The notes under the pieces were generated by a model that saw only the letters and a program-made list of their open reading frames with translations, searched no databases and was not told where the DNA came from. Below, piece after piece: positions 7,275-15,498 of a stretch of DNA of 64,000 nt. Source of the DNA: Renibacterium sp043789415. Lineage in GTDB: Bacteria; Actinomycetota; Actinomycetes; Actinomycetales; Micrococcaceae. The position numbers were made by a program, and so were the translations under genes. Positions within the stretch are counted from its first letter, which is position 1, and each line of letters opens with the position of its first letter. The stretch lies in the NCBI RefSeq assembly GCF_043789415.1, contig NZ_JBDLLW010000001.1, positions 62,001 through 126,000 on the forward strand, read 5' to 3'.

Positions 7275-9308
7275 TCAGTTCAGCCCGCGACGTGCCAGCA
7301 GCGGATCGATCCGGGCTTCCCGGCCCCGGAAGTTCTTGAAAGCTTGCAGCGGATCGATGCTATTGCCCCTGGAGAGCAGTTCCCGGCGGAAGCGATCGCC
7401 GTTGGCCCGGCTCAGGCCATCGTTCTCTTTGAACCATTCGACGGTTTCGGCATCGAGCACTTCGGACCAGATATAGGCGTAATAACCGGCGGAGTAGCCG
7501 CCGGCGAAGATGTGGTTGAAATACCCAGTGCGGTAACGGGGCGGAATCAGATCCAACTCAATTCCGGCCTCTCTCAGTGCCTTCGCCTCGAACTCCAAGG
7601 GATCGCCGGGGTCCACTCCGGCCTTGAGTTGATGCCAGGCCTGATCCAGCAAGGTGGCCCCAAGATACTCGGTAGTGGCGAAGCCCTCACCCCAGAGTTT
7701 GGCGAGGCGCAGCTTCTCAAGGGTTTCCGAGGGCAAAGCTTCGCCGCTTCGATAGTGCCGAGCGTAGTTAGCTACGACCTCGGGCCAGAGGATCCACATC
7801 TCGTTGACCTGTGACGGGTACTCGACGAAGTCCCGAGGCACGTCGGTGCCGGAGAAGCGCGGGTAGCGCACCTGAGAGAACAGGCCGTGCAAGGCGTGGC
7901 CGAATTCGTGGAAGCAAGTGACCACTTCGTCGTAACTCAAGAGCGTCGGCTCGCCCGCGGGCGGCTTGGAGATATTGAGGTTGTTCACCACCACGGACTG
8001 CCAGCCGAAGAGCCCTGATTGCTCCACCAGCGGATTCATCCAGGCACCGCCGTTCTTGCTGTCCCGGGTGTAGTAATCGCCGAGGAAGAGGCCGAGCCCG
8101 CTACCGTCCTCATTGTGAATCTCCCACACCCTGACGTCCGGGTGATAGCCCTGCAGATCAGGGCGTTCGGTGAAACTCAACCCATACAGTTTCTGGGCCG
8201 CATAGAAGACGCCGTCCTGGAGCACCCGATCCAGTTCGAAATATGGCTTGAGCGCGGCAAGATCCACATCGTAGCGTGACTTCCTGACCTTCTCCGAGTA
8301 ATACGACCAGTCCCACGGCTCAATACTGTGGCCGGCCTCCTCAGCGAGGGCCTCCGCTTCCGCTGTGGCATTCCGCACCGCGGCGGGTGCCAATTGAGCG
8401 AGCATGGCATCAATGCTCGCCAAAGAGGGAGCGGTTTGGTTGGCGGTCTCAAAAGCAGCGTGCGTCTCGAAACCGAGGAGCTGTGCTCGTTCGGCTCGCA
8501 GCACGGCGAGTTGAGCGGCGATATCCAGAGTACGAATGTCCGACTGGCCCTGGCCACGGCTGATCGAGGATTCGTAGAGCCGACGTCGTAACTCACGATT
8601 GTTGAGGGATTCCAGGGCGGGCTGCCCGCTGGGCTGAATCAGGGTGAGCAGATACTGCCCAGGGTGACCGGCTTGTTCAGCGGCGGTCGCTGCGGCCGCG
8701 ATCTCGGCGCTGGAAAGCCCATCGAGATCCGCGGCTTCTTCCACCAGCACGGCTGCTGTATTGAGATTCGCCAAGCTGTGTTGACCGAACTGGGTGCTCA
8801 GCTCGGAGATCTTCGAATTGAGTTCACGCAGGGTGGCTTTATCGTGCTCCGAAAGTGCGGCACCCAATCTGACGAAGTCGTCGAGATACTCGTTGACCAA
8901 GCGTTGCGATTCAAGGTCGAGGTCACTGGTGTCGATCTGCGCGAATCGTTCATAGAGCTTGCTGTCCAGCTGAATAGCGTCCTGATGGGCGCTCAGCCGA
9001 GGGGCGATTGTCGTCTCGATCTGCTGAAGCTCAGCGGAGGTATCAGCCGAGGAGATGTTGAAGAAGATCAAGGCGACATGGCGCAACAGGGTGCCGGAAC
9101 GCTCCATCGCCTCAGCGGTATTGCTGAAATCCGCGGGCACAGGACTATCGCGAATCGCGGCTACTTCGGCGAGGTGCTCAGCGAAGGCCTGTTCAAAGGC
9201 CGGCAGGTAGTGCTCTGCACGGATGTCGTTGAAAACCGGCAGGCGATAGGGGAGTGGGCTCTGCGTGAGCAGCGGGTTTTCTGAGAGTTCCTCGGTGTTG
9301 ATGGACAT
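7275..9308 (-). CDS. dcp: M3 family metallopeptidase (peptidyl-dipeptidase Dcp / oligopeptidase A-like)
   Basis: This cytoplasmic zinc peptidase trims short peptides, usually releasing dipeptides. The 677-residue length is that of the Dcp/PrlC group. The zinc-binding motif HEFGH is at residues 467-471 with the conserved surroundings VVTCFHEFGHALHGL, and the downstream glutamate and Y/H-rich substrate region (EFPSQVNE-like PSQVNEMW, then GYFNHIFAGGYSAGYYAY) is intact. No signal peptide is present. The SAGYYAYIW block is typical of M3A enzymes. It is followed closely by the GNAT gene on the same strand. The promoter must lie in the short divergent region shared with the YegP gene. Confidence 0.92.
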   Translation of the reverse strand: MSINTEELSENPLLTQSPLPYRLPVFNDIRAEHYLPAFEQAFAEHLAEVAAIRDSPVPADFSNTAEAMERSGTLLRHVALIFFNISSADTSAELQQIETTIAPRLSAHQDAIQLDSKLYERFAQIDTSDLDLESQRLVNEYLDDFVRLGAALSEHDKATLRELNSKISELSTQFGQHSLANLNTAAVLVEEAADLDGLSSAEIAAAATAAEQAGHPGQYLLTLIQPSGQPALESLNNRELRRRLYESSISRGQGQSDIRTLDIAAQLAVLRAERAQLLGFETHAAFETANQTAPSLASIDAMLAQLAPAAVRNATAEAEALAEEAGHSIEPWDWSYYSEKVRKSRYDVDLAALKPYFELDRVLQDGVFYAAQKLYGLSFTERPDLQGYHPDVRVWEIHNEDGSGLGLFLGDYYTRDSKNGGAWMNPLVEQSGLFGWQSVVVNNLNISKPPAGEPTLLSYDEVVTCFHEFGHALHGLFSQVRYPRFSGTDVPRDFVEYPSQVNEMWILWPEVVANYARHYRSGEALPSETLEKLRLAKLWGEGFATTEYLGATLLDQAWHQLKAGVDPGDPLEFEAKALREAGIELDLIPPRYRTGYFNHIFAGGYSAGYYAYIWSEVLDAETVEWFKENDGLSRANGDRFRRELLSRGNSIDPLQAFKNFRGREARIDPLLARRGLN

Positions 9309-9450
9309 GAACCGACTCTTCCATGCCGGGCAGGGCGAAACAACTTTGACTCAGTGTTTCTGAAGGTCTTCTCATCTGTCCTCAGGTGAGTAACACTGAA
9401 CACGTCAGAAATGAATGCGAGGCTGAAGCCCCGCTGATAGAGAGGTTGCT

Positions 9451-9636
9451 ATGGCAGGCAAATTTGAGCTCTACGAAGACAAATCAGGCGGATTCCGGTT
9501 CCGGCTCAAGGCCGGAAATGGCGAGGTCATCGCTACCTCTCAGGGCTATAAGAGCAAAAGCAGCGCCCTCAACGGCATCGAATCCGTGCGCAAGAACGCG
9601 GACGCTCCCGTCGTTGAAGTTGAGAAGCCCGAATAA
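9451..9636 (+). CDS. YegP / DUF1508 family small protein
   Basis: This 61-residue protein consists of one DUF1508 repeat: FELYEDKSGGFRFRLKAGNG, then EVIATSQGYKSKSSALNGI and ESVRKNA. The family folds as a small beta-beta-beta-alpha unit, and many members have two tandem copies; this one has a single copy, the common form in actinobacteria. Function is unknown. It is monocistronic, read away from the M3 peptidase gene, with a GAGAGG ribosome-binding site, and is followed by a strong terminator hairpin. Confidence 0.88.
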   Translation: MAGKFELYEDKSGGFRFRLKAGNGEVIATSQGYKSKSSALNGIESVRKNADAPVVEVEKPE

Positions 9637-9646
9637 TTCTTGAACG

Positions 9647-9690
9647 ACGACGGCGGTCCGGAGGCAATGCTGCTTCCGGGCCGCCGTCGT
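9647..9690. terminator. Hairpin terminator between yegP-like gene and asnB fusion
   Basis: A 16-bp stem (left arm 9647-9662, right arm 9675-9690, one T/G wobble) with a 12-base loop, mostly GC. It lies between two convergent genes and could end transcription from both sides. Only a weak T stretch follows on the plus strand, as is common in actinobacteria. Confidence 0.7.
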
Positions 9691-9756
9691 ACTTTCCTGG
9701 GGGCCACGCGTCCGGGGGCCCCGGCGCGAAGTATGAGCGTGGGGAGGACGTGGGGA

Positions 9757-12423
9757 CTAGGCCTGCCGGAAGACCAACGACATCGGTGTGGTCTCCGTGG
9801 TCTGACCCTGCGGGTTGTCCTTGAAGATTCCCTCCAGAACCTCTTTGCTCAACTCCGTGTCGTGGCCCAGCGCGACCACGCCGAGGTCATTGGCATCCAT
9901 GATCGCGGTGCCAGCGAAGTTCTTCGCCAGCTCTTCCGGCAGCATGGCTCGCACTTTGGCACTGAGCCGGCGGGCGACGCCGTCCGGATCCTTCGGAGCG
10001 TACTTCACCGAATGCGTCGAGGTGCCCACTTGGTAGCCCGCTGCGCCATCGATCGCATTGATATTGTGGCCGACGACTTCGTAGAACACGCCAGATTTGC
10101 CCTGTAGCTTGCCGATCACGCTACGCGCGGAAGCGTAAGCGATTCGGGGCAAGCCGACTTCATCAATGGCCAGTTGCATGGACCAGGGGCTGGCCAGGCC
10201 GATTCCGCCTGGATTCCTGGTCACAAAGCGAGAGAAAAGCCTTGCCGCATTGCTCACCTTGATGTCCCAGACCGGGATGGAGCGGCCCTGGGTCATCGCC
10301 ACGATCTTCTCCGAGATGAACAGATACCAGGGGGTGTCGGCAGTGGCCTTCTGGTGCTCGGCGCCGGCCTGCGGCAGGCCATCGACAAATCGCTTGACGT
10401 AGCTGAGCAGTGCGGGATCGAGGTCGGTTTCCTTGTAGAAGACCTCGGTGCGCAGTGGGTAGCGACGGTAGGTCACCCCGTCCGCCGGAACCGTGATGTC
10501 CAACTGCTTATCGGCGTTCGGAATGTAGTCGCTCTTGCCTTCGATTCCCGCCTTGACCTCGGGCTCGTCGAAGAACTCACGCAGCCACAATTCGGTGTTG
10601 AGCAGCCGCCAGAAAACCATGGTGTTAGCGGCCGACTTGCCGCTGAGGTACTCCTCGAAGGCGTAGATCACGGCGTCCTGATCCCAGTACGACCGGGCTT
10701 CGAAGGAGGAGGAGAGGAAGATCTCGTAGAGCTTCTCCTTCATCGAGACGAACCACTCAGCTTCTGGAGTGGTGAAGCCAATCTTGTTCCGCCGGTTGCT
10801 GATCATCGACGGCAAAAGCCCGCGTGTGGCGTCACGCAGAATCCGCTTGTTCCAGCCGCCCTTGATGATCGACTCATCGCTCAGGCTGAACAGGTACTTC
10901 ACCACCTCCTTGTCCAGGAACGGCACCCGGCCTTCCAGGGAGAAGCGCATGGTGTTTTTGTCCTCGTAGCGCAGCACCGAGGGCAGCGACTTGTGGAACA
11001 AATCGTCGATCAAGCGCAGTTTCAGATTGTCCGGCACGTTGCTGAAGCGCTCGTTCTTGTACTTCGAGGTGAAGGACTTCTGTAGCAGGCTGGAGATGCT
11101 CAGTGACTTCTTGGCGCTGAGTTTTCCGAAGATCTGGAAACGGGCCAGCCGGAACAGGATGTCCGTGCTGGAGAGCATCTCCTTGGCCAGTTTGGTGTAC
11201 TGGCCGTTCTTCTTTAGCTGGCGTAGATAGGCGAAGTAATAGGGGATGTAGCCGGCCATCATTTCATCCGCGCCCTGCCCATCCAGCAGCACCGTGACGT
11301 GCTTGGAGGCCTCGCGCATCACTTGGTACTGGGCATAGGGGCCGGAAGAGATGATCGGCTCCTCCTGAGTGCGTACGAAGTCGAGCAGATCGGCTTCGAA
11401 TTCGGCGGGCTTGGGCAGGATCTTATGGCTGGTGACCTTGCCCTGGCAGAGCTCCAAGACGGCGTCGGCGTACTTTTCCTCGTCGTTGATCGAGTTCGGG
11501 AAGACTGCGGAGAAGGTCTGCTGTGAGCCGCCGAGGGAGTCGGTGGCGGCGGCCTGCTCTTGCATCAGCTTATTGATGGTGACCACTACGGCAGAGGAAT
11601 CCAGCCCTCCGGAGAGTGCGGTGCCCACGGGCACTTCGGATTGCAGCCGGAGCCGCACGCCCTCGGTGAACCGCTGACGGTACTCCTCGATCACCTCTTG
11701 CGAATATGGGGTGCCAATTTTAGCGAGTTCTTTCAGCTCTTCCGGGAACCGGGTGTACATGCTGATCTCGTGCTGTCCGGTCGTGGTGTCCAGCACCAGC
11801 TTCTCGCCGGGCATCAGCTTGTCGATACCCTCGAAGAAGGTCTCGGCCTCTTCGTCGTGGATTCTGAATTGCAGATAGCGGTACAGGATTCGCTCGTTGA
11901 CTTGTCTTTCGAGCTTGCCCGAGGCGAGCAGCGGTTTGATCTCCGAGCCGAAGAGCAGGGCGGGGGATTCTTGGGTGCCGGCTTTCGCGAAGTACAACGG
12001 CTTAATGCCGAAGTGGTCTCGGGCCAGCACGAGCTGATTGTTCTTCGTGTCGTGGATAGCCAGGCCGAACATGCCGTTGAAGCGATCGAAGGCTTCAACG
12101 CCCCACTCCTCATAGGACTGCAAGACGACTTCGGTATCCGAGTTGGTGACGAAAGTGCGGCCGAGAGCTTCCAGCTCGGCGCGCAAATCCAGGTAGTTGT
12201 ACGTTTCGCCGTTGTAGACCAGGACGGTCTTGCCGTCCTGGCTGATCATCGGCTCTTGGCCGTGTGCGACGTCGATGATCGCCAGCCTGCGATGCGCGAA
12301 ACCGATCTTGTCCTGGGTGTAGAAGCCCTCGCCATCGGGACCGCGATGAGCAATCGTATCGCTCATCACCTTGAGCATTGCCTCGTCCGCACTGTAGCCG
12401 TAATACCCGGCGATTCCGCACAT
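9757..12423 (-). CDS. asnB: Glutamine-hydrolysing asparagine synthetase fused to a CofE-like (F420-0:glutamate ligase-like) domain
   Basis: The 888-residue protein has an AsnB part at residues 1-620: catalytic Cys2 (MCGIAG), glutaminase motifs HRRLAI (44-49) and NGE (71-73), the PP-loop SGGLDSS at 271-277, and SLEGRVPFLD at 495-504. This would amidate a carboxylate with glutamine nitrogen and ATP. Residues about 645-888 are extra. They contain RTEVF, FISEKIVAMTQGR (702-714), AIDG (790-793), APKDPDGVARRL (809-820) and MDANDLGVVALG (842-853), the pattern of the CofE / F420-0 gamma-glutamyl ligase family. Ordinary AsnB proteins are about 550-650 residues. One uninterrupted frame with a single ribosome-binding site (GAGGTAGAGG) supports a true fusion. 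The combined substrate is unknown. F420 synthesis is not implied, since CofE-like proteins also occur outside F420 pathways. Confidence 0.9.
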   Translation of the reverse strand: MCGIAGYYGYSADEAMLKVMSDTIAHRGPDGEGFYTQDKIGFAHRRLAIIDVAHGQEPMISQDGKTVLVYNGETYNYLDLRAELEALGRTFVTNSDTEVVLQSYEEWGVEAFDRFNGMFGLAIHDTKNNQLVLARDHFGIKPLYFAKAGTQESPALLFGSEIKPLLASGKLERQVNERILYRYLQFRIHDEEAETFFEGIDKLMPGEKLVLDTTTGQHEISMYTRFPEELKELAKIGTPYSQEVIEEYRQRFTEGVRLRLQSEVPVGTALSGGLDSSAVVVTINKLMQEQAAATDSLGGSQQTFSAVFPNSINDEEKYADAVLELCQGKVTSHKILPKPAEFEADLLDFVRTQEEPIISSGPYAQYQVMREASKHVTVLLDGQGADEMMAGYIPYYFAYLRQLKKNGQYTKLAKEMLSSTDILFRLARFQIFGKLSAKKSLSISSLLQKSFTSKYKNERFSNVPDNLKLRLIDDLFHKSLPSVLRYEDKNTMRFSLEGRVPFLDKEVVKYLFSLSDESIIKGGWNKRILRDATRGLLPSMISNRRNKIGFTTPEAEWFVSMKEKLYEIFLSSSFEARSYWDQDAVIYAFEEYLSGKSAANTMVFWRLLNTELWLREFFDEPEVKAGIEGKSDYIPNADKQLDITVPADGVTYRRYPLRTEVFYKETDLDPALLSYVKRFVDGLPQAGAEHQKATADTPWYLFISEKIVAMTQGRSIPVWDIKVSNAARLFSRFVTRNPGGIGLASPWSMQLAIDEVGLPRIAYASARSVIGKLQGKSGVFYEVVGHNINAIDGAAGYQVGTSTHSVKYAPKDPDGVARRLSAKVRAMLPEELAKNFAGTAIMDANDLGVVALGHDTELSKEVLEGIFKDNPQGQTTETTPMSLVFRQA

Positions 12424-12590
12424 AACCTCTACCTCACTGAAAGAAAGACCAACCTCAATCGTACTGGCTGGGCGCGGTGGTTCCGAGGCGGCCAGGCCGC
12501 GAGGCTCAAGATTGCCTCGCTTAAGTTCGTTCGGAGGGCGGTTCCGAAGGGCATTTTGCTGAGCCGGTCAAACCGCCTCTACGGCGTCGA

Positions 12591-12596
12591 TATGAT
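12591..12596 (+). promoter_or_regulatory. Putative -10 element of a leaderless pdxT promoter
   Basis: TATGAT lies exactly six bases before the GTG start codon of pdxT, so transcription would begin at or next to the start codon. No ribosome-binding site is visible. A clear -35 was not found. Confidence 0.55.
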
Positions 12597-12602
12597 GAAA
12601 CG

Positions 12603-13250
12603 GTGAATTCGAGCAATCAGCGTGTCGGCGTCCTGGCTCTTCAAGGGGACGTTCGGGAGCATGCGCGCGCGGTCGAGGCCTGTGGAGCCGTGGCCGTCCC
12701 GGTGCGGCGCGCCGAGGAACTGACCGGTGTGGCCGGGCTGATTCTGCCCGGTGGCGAGTCCACCACCATGGACAAGCTGATCCGGGCATTCGGGCTGGCT
12801 GAGACCCTGAGGGAGTTCATCGCGGGCGGGCATCCGGTCTATGGTTCCTGCGCGGGGATGATTCTGCTGGCCGATCGGATCACTGATCCGGCGATTGATC
12901 TGAAGGGACAGCCGCAGCAGACCCTTGGCGGGCTGGATATCACTGTGCGGCGCAATGCCTTCGGCCGGCAGCGGGAGTCCTTTGAAACCGATCTGGAATT
13001 CACCGATCTGACGGACGCCGAGCGCCCGGTGCACGCGGTCTTCATCCGCGCGCCATGGGTGGAAGAGCTCGGTGCGGGAGTGCAGAGCCTCGCCGCGGTT
13101 AGAATCGATGGAGCGGAACGTGCTGTTGCGGTACGCTCGGGGAATTTGTTGGCCACTTCTTTCCACCCGGAAGTCACTGGCCACGGCGAATCACCCGGTG
13201 AACTGCGGGTGCACGAATTATTTATCCGAATGATGAAGCAAGAAGCGTAA
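12603..13250 (+). CDS. pdxT: Pyridoxal 5'-phosphate synthase glutaminase subunit PdxT
   Basis: PdxT hydrolyses glutamine and passes ammonia to PdxS, which makes pyridoxal 5'-phosphate (vitamin B6) from ribose 5-phosphate and glyceraldehyde 3-phosphate. The 215-residue class I amidotransferase has GVLALQGDVREH at the N-terminus, the LPGGEST motif, the nucleophile Cys in GSCAGMILLA and the catalytic His-x-Glu in TSFHPEVTG. PdxS, normally the gene just upstream, is absent here; the upstream neighbour is the divergent asnB fusion. The GTG start has no ribosome-binding site and appears leaderless. yebC follows 15 bp downstream. Confidence 0.95.
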   Translation: MNSSNQRVGVLALQGDVREHARAVEACGAVAVPVRRAEELTGVAGLILPGGESTTMDKLIRAFGLAETLREFIAGGHPVYGSCAGMILLADRITDPAIDLKGQPQQTLGGLDITVRRNAFGRQRESFETDLEFTDLTDAERPVHAVFIRAPWVEELGAGVQSLAAVRIDGAERAVAVRSGNLLATSFHPEVTGHGESPGELRVHELFIRMMKQEA

Positions 13251-13265
13251 GAGGGAAGAGCGAGT

Positions 13266-14024
13266 ATGTCCGGTCACTCCAAGTGGGCCACTACCAAGCA
13301 CAAAAAGGCTGTTATCGACGCCCGGCGCGCCAAGTCGTTCGCCAAGTTGATCAAGAACATCGAGGTTGCCGCCAGAGTCGGCGGCCCAGATATGGCTGGC
13401 AACCCGGCCTTGGAACTGGCGGTCACCAAGGCGAAGAAGACTTCGGTGCCCAATGACAACATCGATCGGGCGATTAAGCGTGGCTCCGGTCAGCTCGGTG
13501 AAGCCGTTGACTATCAGACCATCATGTACGAGGGTTACGGCCCCCAGGGCACCGCGATCTTGATCGAGTGCTTGACCGACAATAAGAACCGGGCTGCCTC
13601 GGAGGTCCGCTTGGTGGTGGGGAGAAACGGTGGCAACATGGCCGACCCGGGTTCGGTGGCCTATATGTTCACTCGGAAGGGCATCGTCTCGCTGCCGAAG
13701 AACGACCTGACCGAGGACGATCTGCTGATGGCGGTGCTTGAGGCGGGCGCGGAGGAAGTCAAGGACGATGGCGAGAACTTCGAGGTCATCTCAGAACCGC
13801 AGGACCTCCCCGCGATTCGCGCCGCGCTGACCGAGGCGGGCATCGAATACGAGAACGACGAAGCCGGCTTCGTGCCGTCCATGCAGGTGGAACTCGACGT
13901 CGAGAACGCGAAGAAATTTGTCCGGCTCTATGATGCCTTAGAAGACTTGGACGACGTGCAGAACATTTACTCCAACGCCGATATGAGCGCCGAAGTGATG
14001 GCTCAATTGGAAGAAGAGGCCTGA
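13266..14024 (+). CDS. yebC: YebC/PmpR family regulator or translation factor
   Basis: This 252-residue member of the TACO1/YebC family begins with the invariant MSGHSKWATTKHKKAVIDARRAK and continues through KLIKNIEVAAR and the YEGYGP block. Members were long annotated as DNA-binding regulators. Recent work on the family links it to translation of polyproline-rich stretches, with TACO1 doing this in mitochondria. It is placed between pdxT and ruvC, the usual actinobacterial order, with a GGGAAGAG ribosome-binding site. Probably cotranscribed with pdxT and ruvC. Confidence 0.95.
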   Translation: MSGHSKWATTKHKKAVIDARRAKSFAKLIKNIEVAARVGGPDMAGNPALELAVTKAKKTSVPNDNIDRAIKRGSGQLGEAVDYQTIMYEGYGPQGTAILIECLTDNKNRAASEVRLVVGRNGGNMADPGSVAYMFTRKGIVSLPKNDLTEDDLLMAVLEAGAEEVKDDGENFEVISEPQDLPAIRAALTEAGIEYENDEAGFVPSMQVELDVENAKKFVRLYDALEDLDDVQNIYSNADMSAEVMAQLEEEA

Positions 14025-14070
14025 TTCCTGCTTTGAACAGGCTTAGTTCCAGGCTGAGAGGATCCGTGCC

Positions 14071-14655
14071 CTGCGTGTTCTAGGAGTCGACCCCGGGCTG
14101 ACCCGCTGCGGTCTGGGAGTGGTCGATATCGCCGCCAATCGCACCGCGAGCATGGTGGCGGTCGACGTCGTCGGCAGCTCGGCGAGCATGGAACTGCCGC
14201 AACGGCTTCTGGTGATCTCCGAAGCGATTGAACAGTGGCTCGAACGTTACCAGCCCGATGTGCTCGCGGTGGAGCGGGTTTTCTCGCAGACCAATGTCTC
14301 CACCGTGATGGGGGTGGCGCAGGTCTCCGGCATCGTGATGGCGGCCGCGGCACGGCGCGGCGTCTCGGTGGCGATGCACACGCCCAGTGAGGTGAAGGCC
14401 GCTGTAACGGGTAATGGCCGGGCCGATAAGACAGCGGTGACCAAGATGGTGACCAAGATTCTCCGGCTCGAGCAGGAACCCAAACCTGCGGATGCGGCCG
14501 ATGCGCTGGCTCTGGCCATCACGCACGCCTGGCGGTCCGGGCCGAACAGCTCAGCGGATGCCCCCGGTCAGCTCACTGCGGCGCGGAAGCTCTGGCTGGA
14601 AGCCGAGGCCAAGGCCCGGAAGAACGCAGAAAAAGCCAAACAGCAGTGGCGCTGA
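14071..14655 (+). CDS. ruvC: Holliday junction endonuclease RuvC (apparent CTG start)
   Basis: RuvC resolves Holliday junctions by paired nicking. The conserved N-terminus LRVLGVDPGLTRCGLG, carrying the first catalytic Asp (D7), is encoded from 14071. In that frame a stop lies at 14044-14046 and no ATG, GTG or TTG occurs between it and this block, so translation most simply starts at the CTG at 14071, eight bases after GAGAGGA (14056-14062). The next standard start (GTG 14119) would remove the catalytic Asp. The other acidic residues (E in AVERVF, D in KPADAADALALAI) are present. At 194 residues the length is normal. Confidence 0.93.
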   Translation: MRVLGVDPGLTRCGLGVVDIAANRTASMVAVDVVGSSASMELPQRLLVISEAIEQWLERYQPDVLAVERVFSQTNVSTVMGVAQVSGIVMAAAARRGVSVAMHTPSEVKAAVTGNGRADKTAVTKMVTKILRLEQEPKPADAADALALAITHAWRSGPNSSADAPGQLTAARKLWLEAEAKARKNAEKAKQQWR

Positions 14656-14793
14656 GTACTCAACCGAGTAACGCTATGCCACCTAGAGCAGGTTTCGGCC
14701 TCTGATAGCGGCGTTATCTGTCACAAGCTTGGATTGGAATCGGGCTTTGGGGCGTGGCGCGTGGTTCAGACCGGGCCCGAGGCACTAATCTAT

Positions 14794-14809
14794 TCGTAGA
14801 TATGTTCGG
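14794..14809 (+). promoter_or_regulatory. Possible LexA (SOS) box upstream of ruvA
   Basis: TCGTAG-ATAT-GTTCGG matches the actinobacterial SOS consensus TCGAAC-N4-GTTCGA at 9 of 12 defined positions, with the right half nearly perfect. It ends 26 bp before the ruvA ATG, and GATAAT (14809-14814), a plausible -10, abuts it. A LexA-controlled ruvAB promoter is reasonable given the role of these genes, but the left half is weak. Confidence 0.45.
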
Positions 14810-14835
14810 ATAATTTCTCTGAAGGCGACGTGTAG

Positions 14836-15498
14836 ATGATCAGTTTTCTCCGAGGCACTGTGGCTCAGCTGAGTCTTTCCAGCGCGGTGATTGATATCAA
14901 CGGCGTGGGAATGCTGGTGCAGGCCACCCCTAAGACTCTGGGCGGGCTGAGGCTGGGTCAAGAAGCCACCCTGATGACCTCGATGATCGTGCGCGAGGAC
15001 TCTATGACGCTCTACGGTTTCGGGAGCGCGGATGAACGCGAAGTTTTCGACATTATGCTCACGGTCAGCGGAATCGGTCCCCGACTCGCGCTTGCGGTGC
15101 TCGCGGTGCTCGAGCCGGAAGCCATCCGGGTTGCGGCGTCGAGCGGTGACAGCAAGACCTTCACCACGGTTCCCGGCGTCGGGCCGAAAGTCGCTGGACG
15201 CATAGTTCTGGAACTGGCTACCAAGCTGATTCCGCACGGCAACGTGGTGGAAGTGTCCGGTTCCGGGTCCTCCTCGGCCTGGAAACCTCAGGTGGTTGAG
15301 GCGATGACCAGTCTGGGCTGGAGCGAGAAAGATGCGTTGAAGAGCATTGAGCAAGCCCTTGAGGGCGAACCCGCACTCAGCGCTGAAGGAAATGTTGCCG
15401 CAATCCTTCGAGCCACTCTCCGGTGGTTGGGGCAGGACGGCGCGCGTCGTAGCGCTCGCACGACCACCGGTGCTGGAAATCGAGGGCTGAATGGCTGA
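14836..15498 (+). CDS. ruvA: Holliday junction branch migration subunit RuvA
   Basis: RuvA binds the four-way junction as a tetramer and loads RuvB rings. The 220-residue protein has the N-terminal OB fold (MISFLRGTVAQL... VREDSMTLYGF), two helix-hairpin-helix elements (ILMTVSGIGP-type LTVSGIGPRLALAVL and FTTVPGVGPKVAGRIVLEL) and a C-terminal three-helix domain that contacts RuvB (EAMTSLGWSEKDALKSIEQA). It overlaps ruvB by 8 bp and is separated from ruvC by 180 bp, where a separate promoter with a possible SOS box lies. Confidence 0.97.
   Translation: MISFLRGTVAQLSLSSAVIDINGVGMLVQATPKTLGGLRLGQEATLMTSMIVREDSMTLYGFGSADEREVFDIMLTVSGIGPRLALAVLAVLEPEAIRVAASSGDSKTFTTVPGVGPKVAGRIVLELATKLIPHGNVVEVSGSGSSSAWKPQVVEAMTSLGWSEKDALKSIEQALEGEPALSAEGNVAAILRATLRWLGQDGARRSARTTTGAGNRGLNG

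Noticed and set aside
10174..11085. 303-codon plus-strand frame
   Set aside because: Antisense shadow of the asnB fusion gene.
11560..12606. 348-codon plus-strand frame
   Set aside because: Antisense to the AsnB domain, whose motifs are unambiguous; no ribosome-binding site or recognisable product.
14119..14655. RuvC starting at GTG 14119
   Set aside because: Would delete the N-terminal strand and the catalytic Asp in VDPGL; the CTG at 14071 keeps both.
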